A stretch of 5,132 bases of DNA from Acidobacteriota bacterium (GTDB lineage: Bacteria > Acidobacteriota > Terriglobia > Terriglobales > Acidobacteriaceae), in NCBI GenBank assembly GCA_021811745.1, contig JAJZNH010000220.1, positions 1 to 5,132 of the forward strand. Direction: 5' to 3'. The notes beneath the pieces were generated by a model. It searched no databases and was not told the DNA's origin. It saw only the letters and a program-made list of their open reading frames with translations. Shown piece after piece: positions 1 through 5,132 of the stretch. The position numbers and the translations under genes were made by a program. Numbering within the stretch: the stretch's first letter is position 1; each line of letters starts with the position of its first letter.

Positions 1-889
1 CCTGAGCTTCATGAATTCCCTTATCCACATCCGTCTGGTCGAAGGCCGCATAGGGCTCTTTCTCACTCAGATTGAATTGTTGCGCCAGGGGCAGCCCGAT
101 CGCGCGAGCCAGCGCCAGCTTATCCTTCTCCAGGGCGTTCCGAGCCACGATCAACTGCTGTTCGAGCGACTGGTAATCCACCCGCGCCCGCAGTTCGTCG
201 AGCATGGGCGCCGTCCCCGCTTCGTGGTTTGCCACCGCCTGATCCAGCGAAACCTTCGCCGTAGCCACCTGCGCCTCCACACTGCTGACGCGGGATTCGT
301 CTGCCAGCCCCAGCAGGTAGGCATTGCCCACCGTCAGCACCACCAGGTCGTGTGCATCCTGCTCCGACAACTGCGCCGCGGCAAAGTTATGGCGCGCGGC
401 CAGGTAGTTGTGCAGCGAAGTGAGTTGCACCGGTGACCAGCTCAACGCCGCCCGCAGGTCAGTGAAGCCGAACGGTCCGATGATCGTCGGAAAGCCGGGG
501 ATACGCAATCCTTCAGCCGCCAAGTCAGTCTGCATCACGGTTTCATTAGCCTTGAAGTCCACTGAAGGCAGCAGCCCTTGCAGTTCGCTCAGCCGCTGGC
601 CGCGCGCCGCCTCAGTCTGGGTGCCACTCAAAATAATGCCGAGATTCGCCTTCAATCCCCGCTGGATGGCGTCGTCCAGAGTGAGGTTGATTGGCTGCGC
701 CGAAACCTGGCCGCCGGCCACGCTGCCCTGAAAACTGGAAGCTGTGGGCGCCGTCTGATTGGGTACCTGGGGCGTCTGGGCGTCCAGTCCGAATGGCGCC
801 GCCAGGTATGGAGCGATCGCCAATCCCAAGACCAGCCCGCGGGCACAGACGTAGACCGTGCGATTTCCTGAATGCCGTGAAAAATTCAA
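1..889 (-). CDS. TolC-family outer-membrane efflux protein, N-terminal part (cut by window edge)
   Basis: Read on the minus strand, one open frame runs from 889 to the left edge (296 codons seen). It would be the outer-membrane channel of a tripartite efflux pump or type I secretion system, working with a periplasmic adaptor and an inner-membrane pump not present here. Residues 1-38 look like a Sec signal peptide: a basic start, a hydrophobic core LVLGLAIAPYLAAP (about 19-32), and a likely cut near GLDA/Q. An OEP-type repeat starts at INLTLDDAIQRGLKANL (about 67-83). It continues through long helices to the typical stretch AGTAPMLDELRARVDYQ (about 224-240) and KLALARAIGLP (257-267). A second repeat should follow outside the window. 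The frame has no ATG or GTG near its front, and an in-frame TGA lies at 898-896. The TTG at 889-887 is chosen because it keeps the whole signal peptide; its ribosome site is weak (GTGAG about 11 bases upstream). The family call is firm, the exact start is not, and the pump it serves is unknown. Confidence 0.88.
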   Translation of the reverse strand, partial: MNFSRHSGNRTVYVCARGLVLGLAIAPYLAAPFGLDAQTPQVPNQTAPTASSFQGSVAGGQVSAQPINLTLDDAIQRGLKANLGIILSGTQTEAARGQRLSELQGLLPSVDFKANETVMQTDLAAEGLRIPGFPTIIGPFGFTDLRAALSWSPVQLTSLHNYLAARHNFAAAQLSEQDAHDLVVLTVGNAYLLGLADESRVSSVEAQVATAKVSLDQAVANHEAGTAPMLDELRARVDYQSLEQQLIVARNALEKDKLALARAIGLPLAQQFNLSEKEPYAAFDQTDVDKGIHEAQ

Positions 890-965
890 AATGATTCAAC
901 TCACTGAGAAGCGATTCTGCCGGGAAAATGCGCGTCGTTAAATGGATGCGTCTACGTGGCAGCAG

Positions 966-990
966 GGTTCTAAATCTAGAGTATAGAACC
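966..990. promoter_or_regulatory. 25-base inverted repeat over a possible tolC -10 box
   Basis: Perfect 7-base arms, GGTTCTA (966-972) and TAGAACC (984-990), flank an 11-base centre that contains TCTAGA. On the minus strand the right half includes TATACT (985-980), a good -10 hexamer that would start a tolC transcript with a leader of roughly 85 bases. No convincing -35 hexamer lies 16-18 bases further upstream, so the promoter call is weak. With no T-run after it on either strand, the repeat fits a repressor or activator operator better than a terminator. TolC-type efflux genes are commonly controlled by TetR- or MarR-type repressors, but no such gene is in the window. Confidence 0.4.
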
Positions 991-1054
991 GCCCCCGGGT
1001 CTACACGTTCATCCCCTGCCAGGTTCGCGAGCCGCTGCAAAATCTGGCTTTTGC

Positions 1055-1070
1055 CTCCTGTGCCCAGGAG
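1055..1070 (-). terminator. Small hairpin after the sigma-like gene, possible weak terminator
   Basis: On the minus strand, CTCCTG and CAGGAG form a perfect 6-base stem with a 4-base GGCA loop, 31 bases past the stop codon of the sigma-like gene. The next bases are GGCAAAAGCC rather than a run of T, so it is not a classic intrinsic terminator. It may slow polymerase, protect the 3' end, or do nothing. Confidence 0.25.
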
Positions 1071-1100
1071 ACGGAATCTCTCTGAGGTCCACCACGCCGC

Positions 1101-1796
1101 TTATCGTGCCGCCGAATTCTGAATCAGCTGCGAGGCGAGCGAGCAGAGCGCCTGGCGGAACAATTCGCGTACCGCCTGTGCGGTCCATCCCGCGGCCCGC
1201 TCTCCTCCGTGCCCGGCGAGCATACCGGCCGTCTCGGCCGCCGTGAATCCCGCCACGGCCCTCAGGACAAAGACTGTCCGCAGTTCGGTGGAAAGCTGCG
1301 CCAGCCACTGCCGCACCCGGTCCCGATCCGGTCCGGCGATCATCCGCTCCAGTTCCTCGCGCGACACGCCGGCTGACTCCAGGTCGTCCTCCTCAATGCA
1401 GCCACCCGCCGCTTCGAAACCCTGCGGAGCGGCCAGGCTGCCGGCATCGCGCCGGGCGATAGTGTCGAGGGCAGCCCCGCACAGCGCGGTCCGGCAGCGC
1501 TTGCGCGCCTGCAGAGGATCATCGCAGGGTGAGACCTCGGTCGTCGCTACCGCCTTCTCGACCAGCCGCACGCTCTCTTCGCCCTCGCCCACCAGCATGG
1601 AGGCCAGCGTATAGAGACCCGCGGCGATACGGTCGAACATATCGTCCATGCCGTCGAAGGCCTTGGCCACGGTGGCGTCGTCCTTGGGCCGGCCATCGAG
1701 CAGGCTGTGCACCTGTTTTGAAAATGCCTGCGCCCCCTCGGGAATGGGCTGAGGAGGAATCAGGCTCTCGACGCGAGAATCGGGTTCCTGGGACAT
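1101..1796 (-). CDS. Sigma-factor-like helix-turn-helix protein (ECF-like, diverged)
   Basis: The product has 231 residues and no signal peptide or membrane segment, so it is cytoplasmic. The C-terminal part (about 160-225) resembles sigma70 region 4: VRQWLAQLSTELRTVFVLRA, then GFTAAETAGML, then WTAQAVRELFRQALCSLA. It matches the usual 'LP...R.VF.LR...GF...E.A' pattern followed by a recognition helix. The two helix halves are separated by about 8 more residues than in ordinary ECF sigma factors. Residues about 52-85 (FDRIAAGLYTLASMLVG, EESVRLVEKAV) could be a degraded region 2, but the usual acidic and aromatic core-binding residues are not clear. Five cysteines lie at 91, 101, 106, 133 and 218. 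ATG at 1796 is chosen over an upstream extension because GGAGAAG sits 7 bases before it and the extension is low-complexity. It is divergent from the VWA gene and upstream of tolC on the same strand. Whether it directs RNA polymerase or only binds DNA cannot be decided from sequence. Confidence 0.72.
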   Translation of the reverse strand: MSQEPDSRVESLIPPQPIPEGAQAFSKQVHSLLDGRPKDDATVAKAFDGMDDMFDRIAAGLYTLASMLVGEGEESVRLVEKAVATTEVSPCDDPLQARKRCRTALCGAALDTIARRDAGSLAAPQGFEAAGGCIEEDDLESAGVSREELERMIAGPDRDRVRQWLAQLSTELRTVFVLRAVAGFTAAETAGMLAGHGGERAAGWTAQAVRELFRQALCSLASQLIQNSAAR

Positions 1797-1803
1797 GCTG
1801 AAA

Positions 1804-1810
1804 CTTCTCC
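1804..1810 (-). promoter_or_regulatory. Ribosome binding site of the sigma-like gene
   Basis: GGAGAAG on the minus strand lies 7 bases before the ATG at 1796. It decides the start against a 45-codon upstream extension beginning at 1931, which lacks family resemblance. Confidence 0.7.
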
Positions 1811-2141
1811 GGAATGGGGCTTGTGCAGTCAGACCCTCATCTTTATCCTCAACCTGCCGCGCCCAAGCGTCAATGCAAGCCACGCCACCCGATCCGCCAA
1901 AACCCTGCCCCGCCGGTCCGCGCGGATGCAAGAGACAGAAAACAAAGGAACGTGCTCATTTTTAGCGGCGCCAAGACACCATGAGCGGCTTGCTCCCGAA
2001 ATCCCGTGCGGATCGCCGGTTATGGCCTCAAGGCGCGAGTTGAGAGCGCAAAGGATGGATGGCCGAGCGGAAGCCACGTTGTGTCTCCCACCTGCGGCTC
2101 AGACCGCGCGGAGCGCTGTGCTCCCCCGACCCATTCGTGCC
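1811..2141. other. Divergent intergenic region, no gene supported
   Basis: This stretch separates the leftward sigma-like gene from the rightward VWA gene. Open frames exist on both strands but give low-complexity Arg/Pro/Ala-rich peptides with no ribosome site. A weak leftward promoter is possible: TTGACG (1873-1868, minus) with GAGGAT (1850-1845) at 17 bases, or GATAAA (1847-1842) at 20. A short hairpin, GGAGC and GCTCC around a 5-base loop (2110-2124), has no T-run. A tRNA-like string at about 2054-2070 is not part of a complete tRNA. Confidence 0.5.
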
Positions 2142-2170
2142 TTGACTGCAATCGCAATTGCTTACACAAT
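2142..2170 (+). promoter_or_regulatory. Sigma70-type promoter for the VWA-M48 unit
   Basis: TTGACT (2142-2147, 5 of 6 to consensus) is followed after exactly 17 bases by CACAAT (2165-2170, 4 of 6 to TATAAT). Transcription would start near 2177, leaving a leader of about 87 bases before the VWA start at 2264. This is the best promoter match in the window and lies where a divergent intergenic region should have one. No comparable match was seen in the VWA-M48 gap, so it probably drives both genes. Confidence 0.6.
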
Positions 2171-2174
2171 GTGT
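2154..2174. promoter_or_regulatory. Two palindromes inside the VWA promoter, possible operators
   Basis: GCAATTGC (2154-2161) is a perfect 8-base palindrome in the spacer. ACACA (2164-2168) and TGTGT (2170-2174) form a second dyad around one central base and cover the -10 hexamer. A regulator bound at either would block RNA polymerase. The sites are short, and palindromes this small also arise by chance. Confidence 0.35.
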
Positions 2175-2200
2175 GACTAACTAGCGCAAATGGAATGGGC

Positions 2201-2228
2201 GTGGATCAGTATCTGTGGATCAGCATCC
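2201..2228 (+). repeat. 14-base tandem repeat in the VWA leader
   Basis: GTGGATCAGTATCT (2201-2214) is followed directly by GTGGATCAGCATCC (2215-2228), identical at 12 of 14 positions. It lies between the predicted transcription start and the VWA ribosome site. It could be a repeated protein-binding site or a local duplication. Confidence 0.6.
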
Positions 2229-2252
2229 TCGTCCGGAAAAGCGCCCTGCTCC

Positions 2253-2257
2253 AGGGG
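2253..2257 (+). promoter_or_regulatory. Ribosome binding site deciding the VWA start
   Basis: AGGGG lies 6 bases before ATG 2264. The alternative in-frame ATG at 2195 has no ribosome site and would bury the signal peptide behind 23 extra residues. Confidence 0.6.
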
Positions 2258-2263
2258 TGGAAC

Positions 2264-3316
2264 ATGAACGATCTTCTCCGCTCTCTCGCAGCCGCTGCAA
2301 GCGTAGCTATTCTTGCGCTCAGCGCACAGCCTTCCCCGCGGCTCGCGCGGGCGCAATCCCAGCCATCGCAGGCTCCCGCAGCCGCAGGACCTGAAACGAA
2401 GGCCACGCAAGACTCCCCTGAAACGGCCAGGCCCGACCCCACGCTGGTGACCCTGAATGTCCTGGTGACCGACGAAGACGGACGTGTCCTCACAAACCTG
2501 AAACGGGGCAACTTTCGTGTCCTCGACAGCGGATCGCCGCAACCAATCCTGAGTTTCGAGCCGACCAAAGCGCCGATCACCTTGGTGATGCTGCTGGAGT
2601 ATAGCGCCGCGACTTATGGCTACTTTGCGGATAAATCAGCGGAATGGGGCAGCCGGTTCCTCGATCATCTTGAGCCAACCGATTGGGTAGCGCTCGTCAC
2701 ATTCGACCTCAATTCGAAAGTCCAGGTCGACTTCACGCATAAACGCTTCGAGGTTCGCGACACGCTGACGACCCTCGGCTATCCCAAATTCAGCGAGACC
2801 AACCTCTTTGATTCCCTCATCGACACCTTGGACATGCTGGATCGAGTCAAGGGAAGAAAGTCGATTCTGCTCATGGCCACCGGCATCAACAGCTTCAGCG
2901 CGGCCAACCTCGACGAAGTGACCCGGCGCCTGCAGAAGACCGACGCCACCATCTTTTGCGTGGGCCTGGCCGAAGCGGAGGCAACCCAATCCGGTGGCTC
3001 CAATCTCGCATACGTTCAGGCCAAAAACCAGATGAGCGCGTTCGCCCGGCAGACAGGAGGAATTGCCATCTTTCCCCGCTTTGAGGGTGAGTTGCCCGGC
3101 ATCTTCCGCAGCGTGGTCGGCTACCTGCGCAGCGAATACACCCTCACCTTCCGGCCGCCCAAGGAGTACCGCGACGGCCGTTATCACCGCCTCAAGGTTG
3201 ACATTGTGGGGCCTGAAGGCCAGCCCCTGAAAGCGACTGATGAGAAAGGAAAACAGCGCAAAATCGAAGTCTTTACACGCGAAGGCTACACAGCAATGAA
3301 AGAAAAGACTCCGTGA
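2264..3316 (+). CDS. Exported VWA-domain protein (VWFA-related acidobacterial family)
   Basis: The product has 350 residues. Residues 1-31 form a signal peptide (core AAAASVAILALSA, likely cut at ARA/Q), followed by a Gln/Pro/Ala-rich linker to about 58. A beta-rich entry segment LVTLNVLVTDEDGRVLTNLK (61-80) and NFRVLDSG (83-90) precede the VWA fold, a pattern typical of this family. The VWA fold runs from about 105 (PITLVMLLEYSAAT) to about 290. The metal site (MIDAS) is degraded. The usual DxSxS is E112-Y-S114-A-A116, the third-loop Asp of the usual 'DG' is replaced by Thr (ATGIN, 205-209), and only the Thr in SETNLFDSL (T179) looks kept. Metal-dependent ligand binding is therefore doubtful. 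The tail (291-350) has the family's EYTLTFRPPKEYRDGRYHRLKV-like strands, shown here only in part. No lipobox, LPXTG or C-terminal membrane anchor is seen, so it is likely periplasmic or secreted. It is the first gene of a probable two-gene unit with the M48 protease. The family's role is not established. Confidence 0.88.
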   Translation: MNDLLRSLAAAASVAILALSAQPSPRLARAQSQPSQAPAAAGPETKATQDSPETARPDPTLVTLNVLVTDEDGRVLTNLKRGNFRVLDSGSPQPILSFEPTKAPITLVMLLEYSAATYGYFADKSAEWGSRFLDHLEPTDWVALVTFDLNSKVQVDFTHKRFEVRDTLTTLGYPKFSETNLFDSLIDTLDMLDRVKGRKSILLMATGINSFSAANLDEVTRRLQKTDATIFCVGLAEAEATQSGGSNLAYVQAKNQMSAFARQTGGIAIFPRFEGELPGIFRSVVGYLRSEYTLTFRPPKEYRDGRYHRLKVDIVGPEGQPLKATDEKGKQRKIEVFTREGYTAMKEKTP

Positions 3317-3339
3317 GTGCGCAATGTGAAGGGAGTACG

Positions 3340-3367
3340 CCGGCTTGGCCCGGAAGAACAAAGCCGG
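3340..3367 (+). other. Inverted repeat in the VWA-M48 gap
   Basis: CCGGCTT (3340-3346) and AAGCCGG (3361-3367) are perfect 7-base arms around a 14-base loop, extendable by one G-U pair. The element lies 24 bases after the VWA stop and 8 bases before the M48 ribosome site. No T-run follows, so it is unlikely to end transcription. It could be an mRNA stability or processing element that sets the ratio of the two proteins. Confidence 0.5.
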
Positions 3368-3389
3368 TTGAAGAGAAAGGAGGCACGCA

Positions 3390-4865
3390 ATGAAAGAGCT
3401 GTGCCGCAAATGCATTGCAGTGGGCCTGAGCCTGCTGTTGGTTCTCCTGCCGGAAATAAGTACTCAGGCACAAGCGCAGCTTTCCACTGCGCCACAAGCC
3501 TCGCAGCTTCCCCTTCACGATTACCTCCAGAAATCTTATCTGGATCTCTTTACACTGGCGCCGAAGCTCACCTTCAATGCGTCCGACGTGGAAAAGGAGC
3601 GCCAGGCGCTGAAGAGCGGAGAAAACAGTTGCAAGAGCAGGTTCAAGGATCATGCCAAGCTTTATGAAAAGCAGATCGATGCGGCGCGAGCGGATTTGAA
3701 GAGGGGCGGCGCCCAACTTGCGGATCAGCCGCGTCACGAGCTGCACTGCAGGATCCAGAACCTTGAGCTGCTCCACAGCGAGGCGGACGTTCTCTCCAGC
3801 CAGGCCATTCCCAACGCCTATGACAATCTGAACGCCAAGCTCGATCTGCTTGTGCGTTGGCCCGAACAATACGGGCGCATACAGGCTGCGATTGACGACG
3901 GCTCTTATCACAACAGACGCTGGGGCGACGTCAAGGACATCGGCTTTCGCGAGATTGCCGCGGGCCAGAGGGACGACATCAAGCGTGGCAAAGATGCCGT
4001 GACTGAGCTGAAAGCGGCCGGCCTGCTGCCGCCGGAATTGGAGAACAAAGCCATCCAGCAATACGTAAAGTCAGTAGCAGACCGTGTGGCGCAGCACTCT
4101 GACCTGAAAGTTCCGCTCCATATCACCGTCCTGCAGTCCAAAGAAATTAACGCATTTGCCTTGCCGGGCGGTTATCTGTATGTGGAGCGCGGGTTGCTGG
4201 AGGAAGCAGACGATGAGGCGCAGCTCGCCGGCGTAATTGCCCATGAAATTGCACATGATACGGCGCGGCACAGCGCCAAGCTGATGAAGCGCGCCAGCAT
4301 CGCCAGCCTCTTTTACCAGGCCGCGCAGGTAGCGGCGATGGTGCTCACAGGCGGAGTCGCCGGAATCGGCCTGTATTATGCCCTCCAGTATGGCTTTTAC
4401 GGGCTGGGCATGGTTCTCAGTCTGAAGCTGCTGGGCGTCAGCCGCGACTATGAGTTGGAGGCCGACCAGCTCGGCATCCAGTACGCCTGGAATTCCGGCT
4501 ACGACACCTCCGGCTTTACGCGCTTCTTCGACAAGATGGCGACCAAGGTCGGCTATGTGAATGGCGTAAGCTGGTTTCGCACCCATCCGCCCTTTTACCA
4601 AAGGATGGTTGATGCCCAGCGCGAGATCATGTTCATGCCCAAGAAGGAGGGCGGGACCGTCCAGACTCCGGAATTTCTTGAAATGAAGAAAAACCTGGCT
4701 CCCGTCACGGCTGAAGCCGAGAAGGAGGAAGCGGACAAACCCAGTCTGCTGCTGACCAAAGAAGAGGGCTGCGCGCCGCCCAAAAAGCTGGAATACAAGC
4801 CCGGCCAGCCCATTGAGCAGCTTTGCTCGGCTGAGCCGCGCAGCGTGGAGGGCACAATTAAATAA
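3390..4865 (+). CDS. Exported M48-family zinc metalloprotease
   Basis: The product has 491 residues and should be a periplasmic zinc endopeptidase, probably in envelope protein quality control like BepA and LoiP. Residues 1-29 are a signal peptide (core VGLSLLLVLL, likely cut near AQA/Q) without a lipobox. The catalytic HEIAH is at 285-289. The third zinc ligand is E355 in SRDYELEADQLG (351-362), the usual ExxAD motif. H399 in the RTHPPFYQR stretch matches the extra active-site His of BepA-like enzymes. Before the core, VLQSKEINAFALPGGYLYV (247-265) is the family's 'N-A-F-A-x-P-G-G' strand. A hydrophobic stretch (about 303-348) between the HExxH and ExxAD motifs could be a membrane-touching helical pair or an active-site cover. 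Residues about 30-200 are a charged, mostly helical region I do not recognise, with C80 and C120. The tail (418-491) is Lys/Glu-rich with C461 and C479, and the C-terminal TPR domain of BepA is absent. The start is secure: AAAGGAGG (3376-3383) lies 6 bases upstream. Confidence 0.93.
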   Translation: MKELCRKCIAVGLSLLLVLLPEISTQAQAQLSTAPQASQLPLHDYLQKSYLDLFTLAPKLTFNASDVEKERQALKSGENSCKSRFKDHAKLYEKQIDAARADLKRGGAQLADQPRHELHCRIQNLELLHSEADVLSSQAIPNAYDNLNAKLDLLVRWPEQYGRIQAAIDDGSYHNRRWGDVKDIGFREIAAGQRDDIKRGKDAVTELKAAGLLPPELENKAIQQYVKSVADRVAQHSDLKVPLHITVLQSKEINAFALPGGYLYVERGLLEEADDEAQLAGVIAHEIAHDTARHSAKLMKRASIASLFYQAAQVAAMVLTGGVAGIGLYYALQYGFYGLGMVLSLKLLGVSRDYELEADQLGIQYAWNSGYDTSGFTRFFDKMATKVGYVNGVSWFRTHPPFYQRMVDAQREIMFMPKKEGGTVQTPEFLEMKKNLAPVTAEAEKEEADKPSLLLTKEEGCAPPKKLEYKPGQPIEQLCSAEPRSVEGTIK

Positions 4866-4883
4866 GCGATTCTCACCGACCGG

Positions 4884-4904
4884 CAGCAGAAACGTCTACT
4901 GCTG
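4884..4904 (+). terminator. Hairpin after the M48 gene, weak terminator candidate
   Basis: CAGCAG (4884-4889) and CTGCTG (4899-4904) can pair around a 9-base loop, 18 bases after the M48 stop. CCG and CGG outside could add pairs across a bulge. No T-run follows, so this is at best a weak or factor-dependent terminator. The rest of the 4866-5064 spacer shows no gene. GGGAGG (4915-4920) and CCTCCC (4992-4997) are complementary but far apart. Confidence 0.25.
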
Positions 4905-5064
4905 TAACGGCGCCGGGAGGGAGAGAGTTGCTTCGTCGTATCGCGCGTAAACCGGCCGTTATCCCGCCTGAATCAAGCCGGACAATCGGCGCCTCCCTGG
5001 GGCTGTTCCGGTGCGATTGCCTGAAAAACGCGGTAGACTGCCAACACAGCGTACGGATAGATTT

Positions 5065-5132
5065 ATGCCTAGAACCACGCGGAAATTAAAGCTTTTTACC
5101 GGCCGGGACCACTCCTGGATGCAGTTCAACCG
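5065..5132 (+). CDS. ppk1: Probable polyphosphate kinase 1, first 22 codons
   Basis: The ATG at 5065 opens a frame to the right edge that reads MPRTTRKLKLFTGRDHSWMQFN, shown here in two parts: MPRTTRKLKLF and TGRDHSWMQFN. The second part matches the conserved N-terminal start of PPK1, usually 'R-E/D-x-S-W-L-x-F-N-x-R'. PPK1 makes polyphosphate reversibly from ATP and is cytoplasmic or membrane-associated. Only the N-terminal tip is visible, so the catalytic histidines cannot be checked. The ribosome site is weak (GGAT, 6 bases before ATG). The frame is open upstream with a GTG at 5011 and a TTG at 5017, so a longer start is possible. A 199-base gap from the M48 gene suggests separate transcription, but no clear promoter was found. 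Confidence 0.65.
   Translation, partial: MPRTTRKLKLFTGRDHSWMQFN

Noticed and set aside
11..436. Plus-strand open frame of 141 codons
   Set aside because: It lies wholly opposite the TolC-family gene, whose minus-strand reading has clear family motifs. The plus-strand peptide resembles nothing and has no ribosome site.
612..1040. Minus-strand open frame spanning the tolC front and its upstream gap
   Set aside because: It is in a different frame from the TolC reading, is Arg/Pro-rich, and runs through the dyad and the promoter area.
2054..2140. tRNA-Ser/Leu-like beginning (GGATGGATGGCCGAGCGG at 2054-2071)
   Set aside because: It looks like the acceptor and D-arm start of a class II tRNA, but no matching 3' acceptor strand (TCCATCC) and no proper T-arm (GGTTCGA) follow. 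No complete cloverleaf can be drawn.
1821..2180. Plus-strand open frame of 119 codons in the divergent gap
   Set aside because: The peptide has no recognisable domain or good ribosome site, and its end runs through the predicted VWA promoter.
2195..2263. Upstream 23-codon extension of the VWA gene
   Set aside because: No ribosome site precedes 2195, the stretch holds a 14-base tandem repeat not in phase with codons, and the extension would displace the signal peptide.
3317..3667. Plus-strand open frame beginning at GTG 3317 right after the VWA stop
   Set aside because: It overlaps the M48 signal peptide in another frame, has no ribosome site and yields a low-complexity peptide.
3273..4061. 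Long minus-strand open frame of 262 codons
   Set aside because: It is antisense to the start of the M48 gene and to its ribosome site; the plus-strand gene has a full set of catalytic motifs.
1..5132. Mobile element, CRISPR array or defence island
   Set aside because: No transposase, integrase, terminal inverted repeats, regularly spaced repeats or known defence proteins were seen. The gene content looks like ordinary chromosomal envelope and regulatory functions.

Overview
The window looks like chromosomal DNA from an Acidobacteriota bacterium. The main reasons are a secreted von Willebrand A protein of the type expanded in that phylum (the 'VWFA-related acidobacterial domain' family), a TolC-type protein and a sigma-like HTH protein of the kind often seen there, and moderately high GC. 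This placement rests on recognising families by eye, not on any database search.

Layout. Bases 1-889 (minus strand) hold the N-terminal 296 residues of a TolC-family outer-membrane efflux protein that runs off the left edge. A 211-base gap (890-1100) follows, with a 25-base inverted repeat lying over a possible -10 box for tolC. Bases 1101-1796 (minus) encode a 231-residue sigma-factor-like helix-turn-helix protein. A 467-base divergent intergenic region (1797-2263) carries a good sigma70-type promoter for the rightward genes, with two small palindromes inside the promoter and a 14-base tandem repeat in the leader. Bases 2264-3316 (plus) encode an exported VWA protein. Seventy-three bases later, after a strong inverted repeat, comes an exported M48-family zinc metalloprotease (3390-4865). 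After a 199-base spacer, the first 22 codons of a probable polyphosphate kinase (ppk1) begin at 5065.

How the genes may work together. The VWA protein and the M48 protease share a strand, are closely spaced, both carry Sec-type signal peptides, and have no obvious promoter between them. They are probably one transcription unit acting in the cell envelope. A chaperone- or adaptor-like role for the VWA protein beside the protease is inference only. The sigma-like gene and tolC both point left and could form a regulator-plus-efflux unit, but the gap and the possible separate tolC promoter leave that open.

No mobile element, CRISPR array, complete RNA gene or clear defence system is visible. The most interesting points are the VWA domain with a degraded metal site paired with a protease, the sigma-like protein with an enlarged HTH turn, and the two promoter-overlapping dyads.
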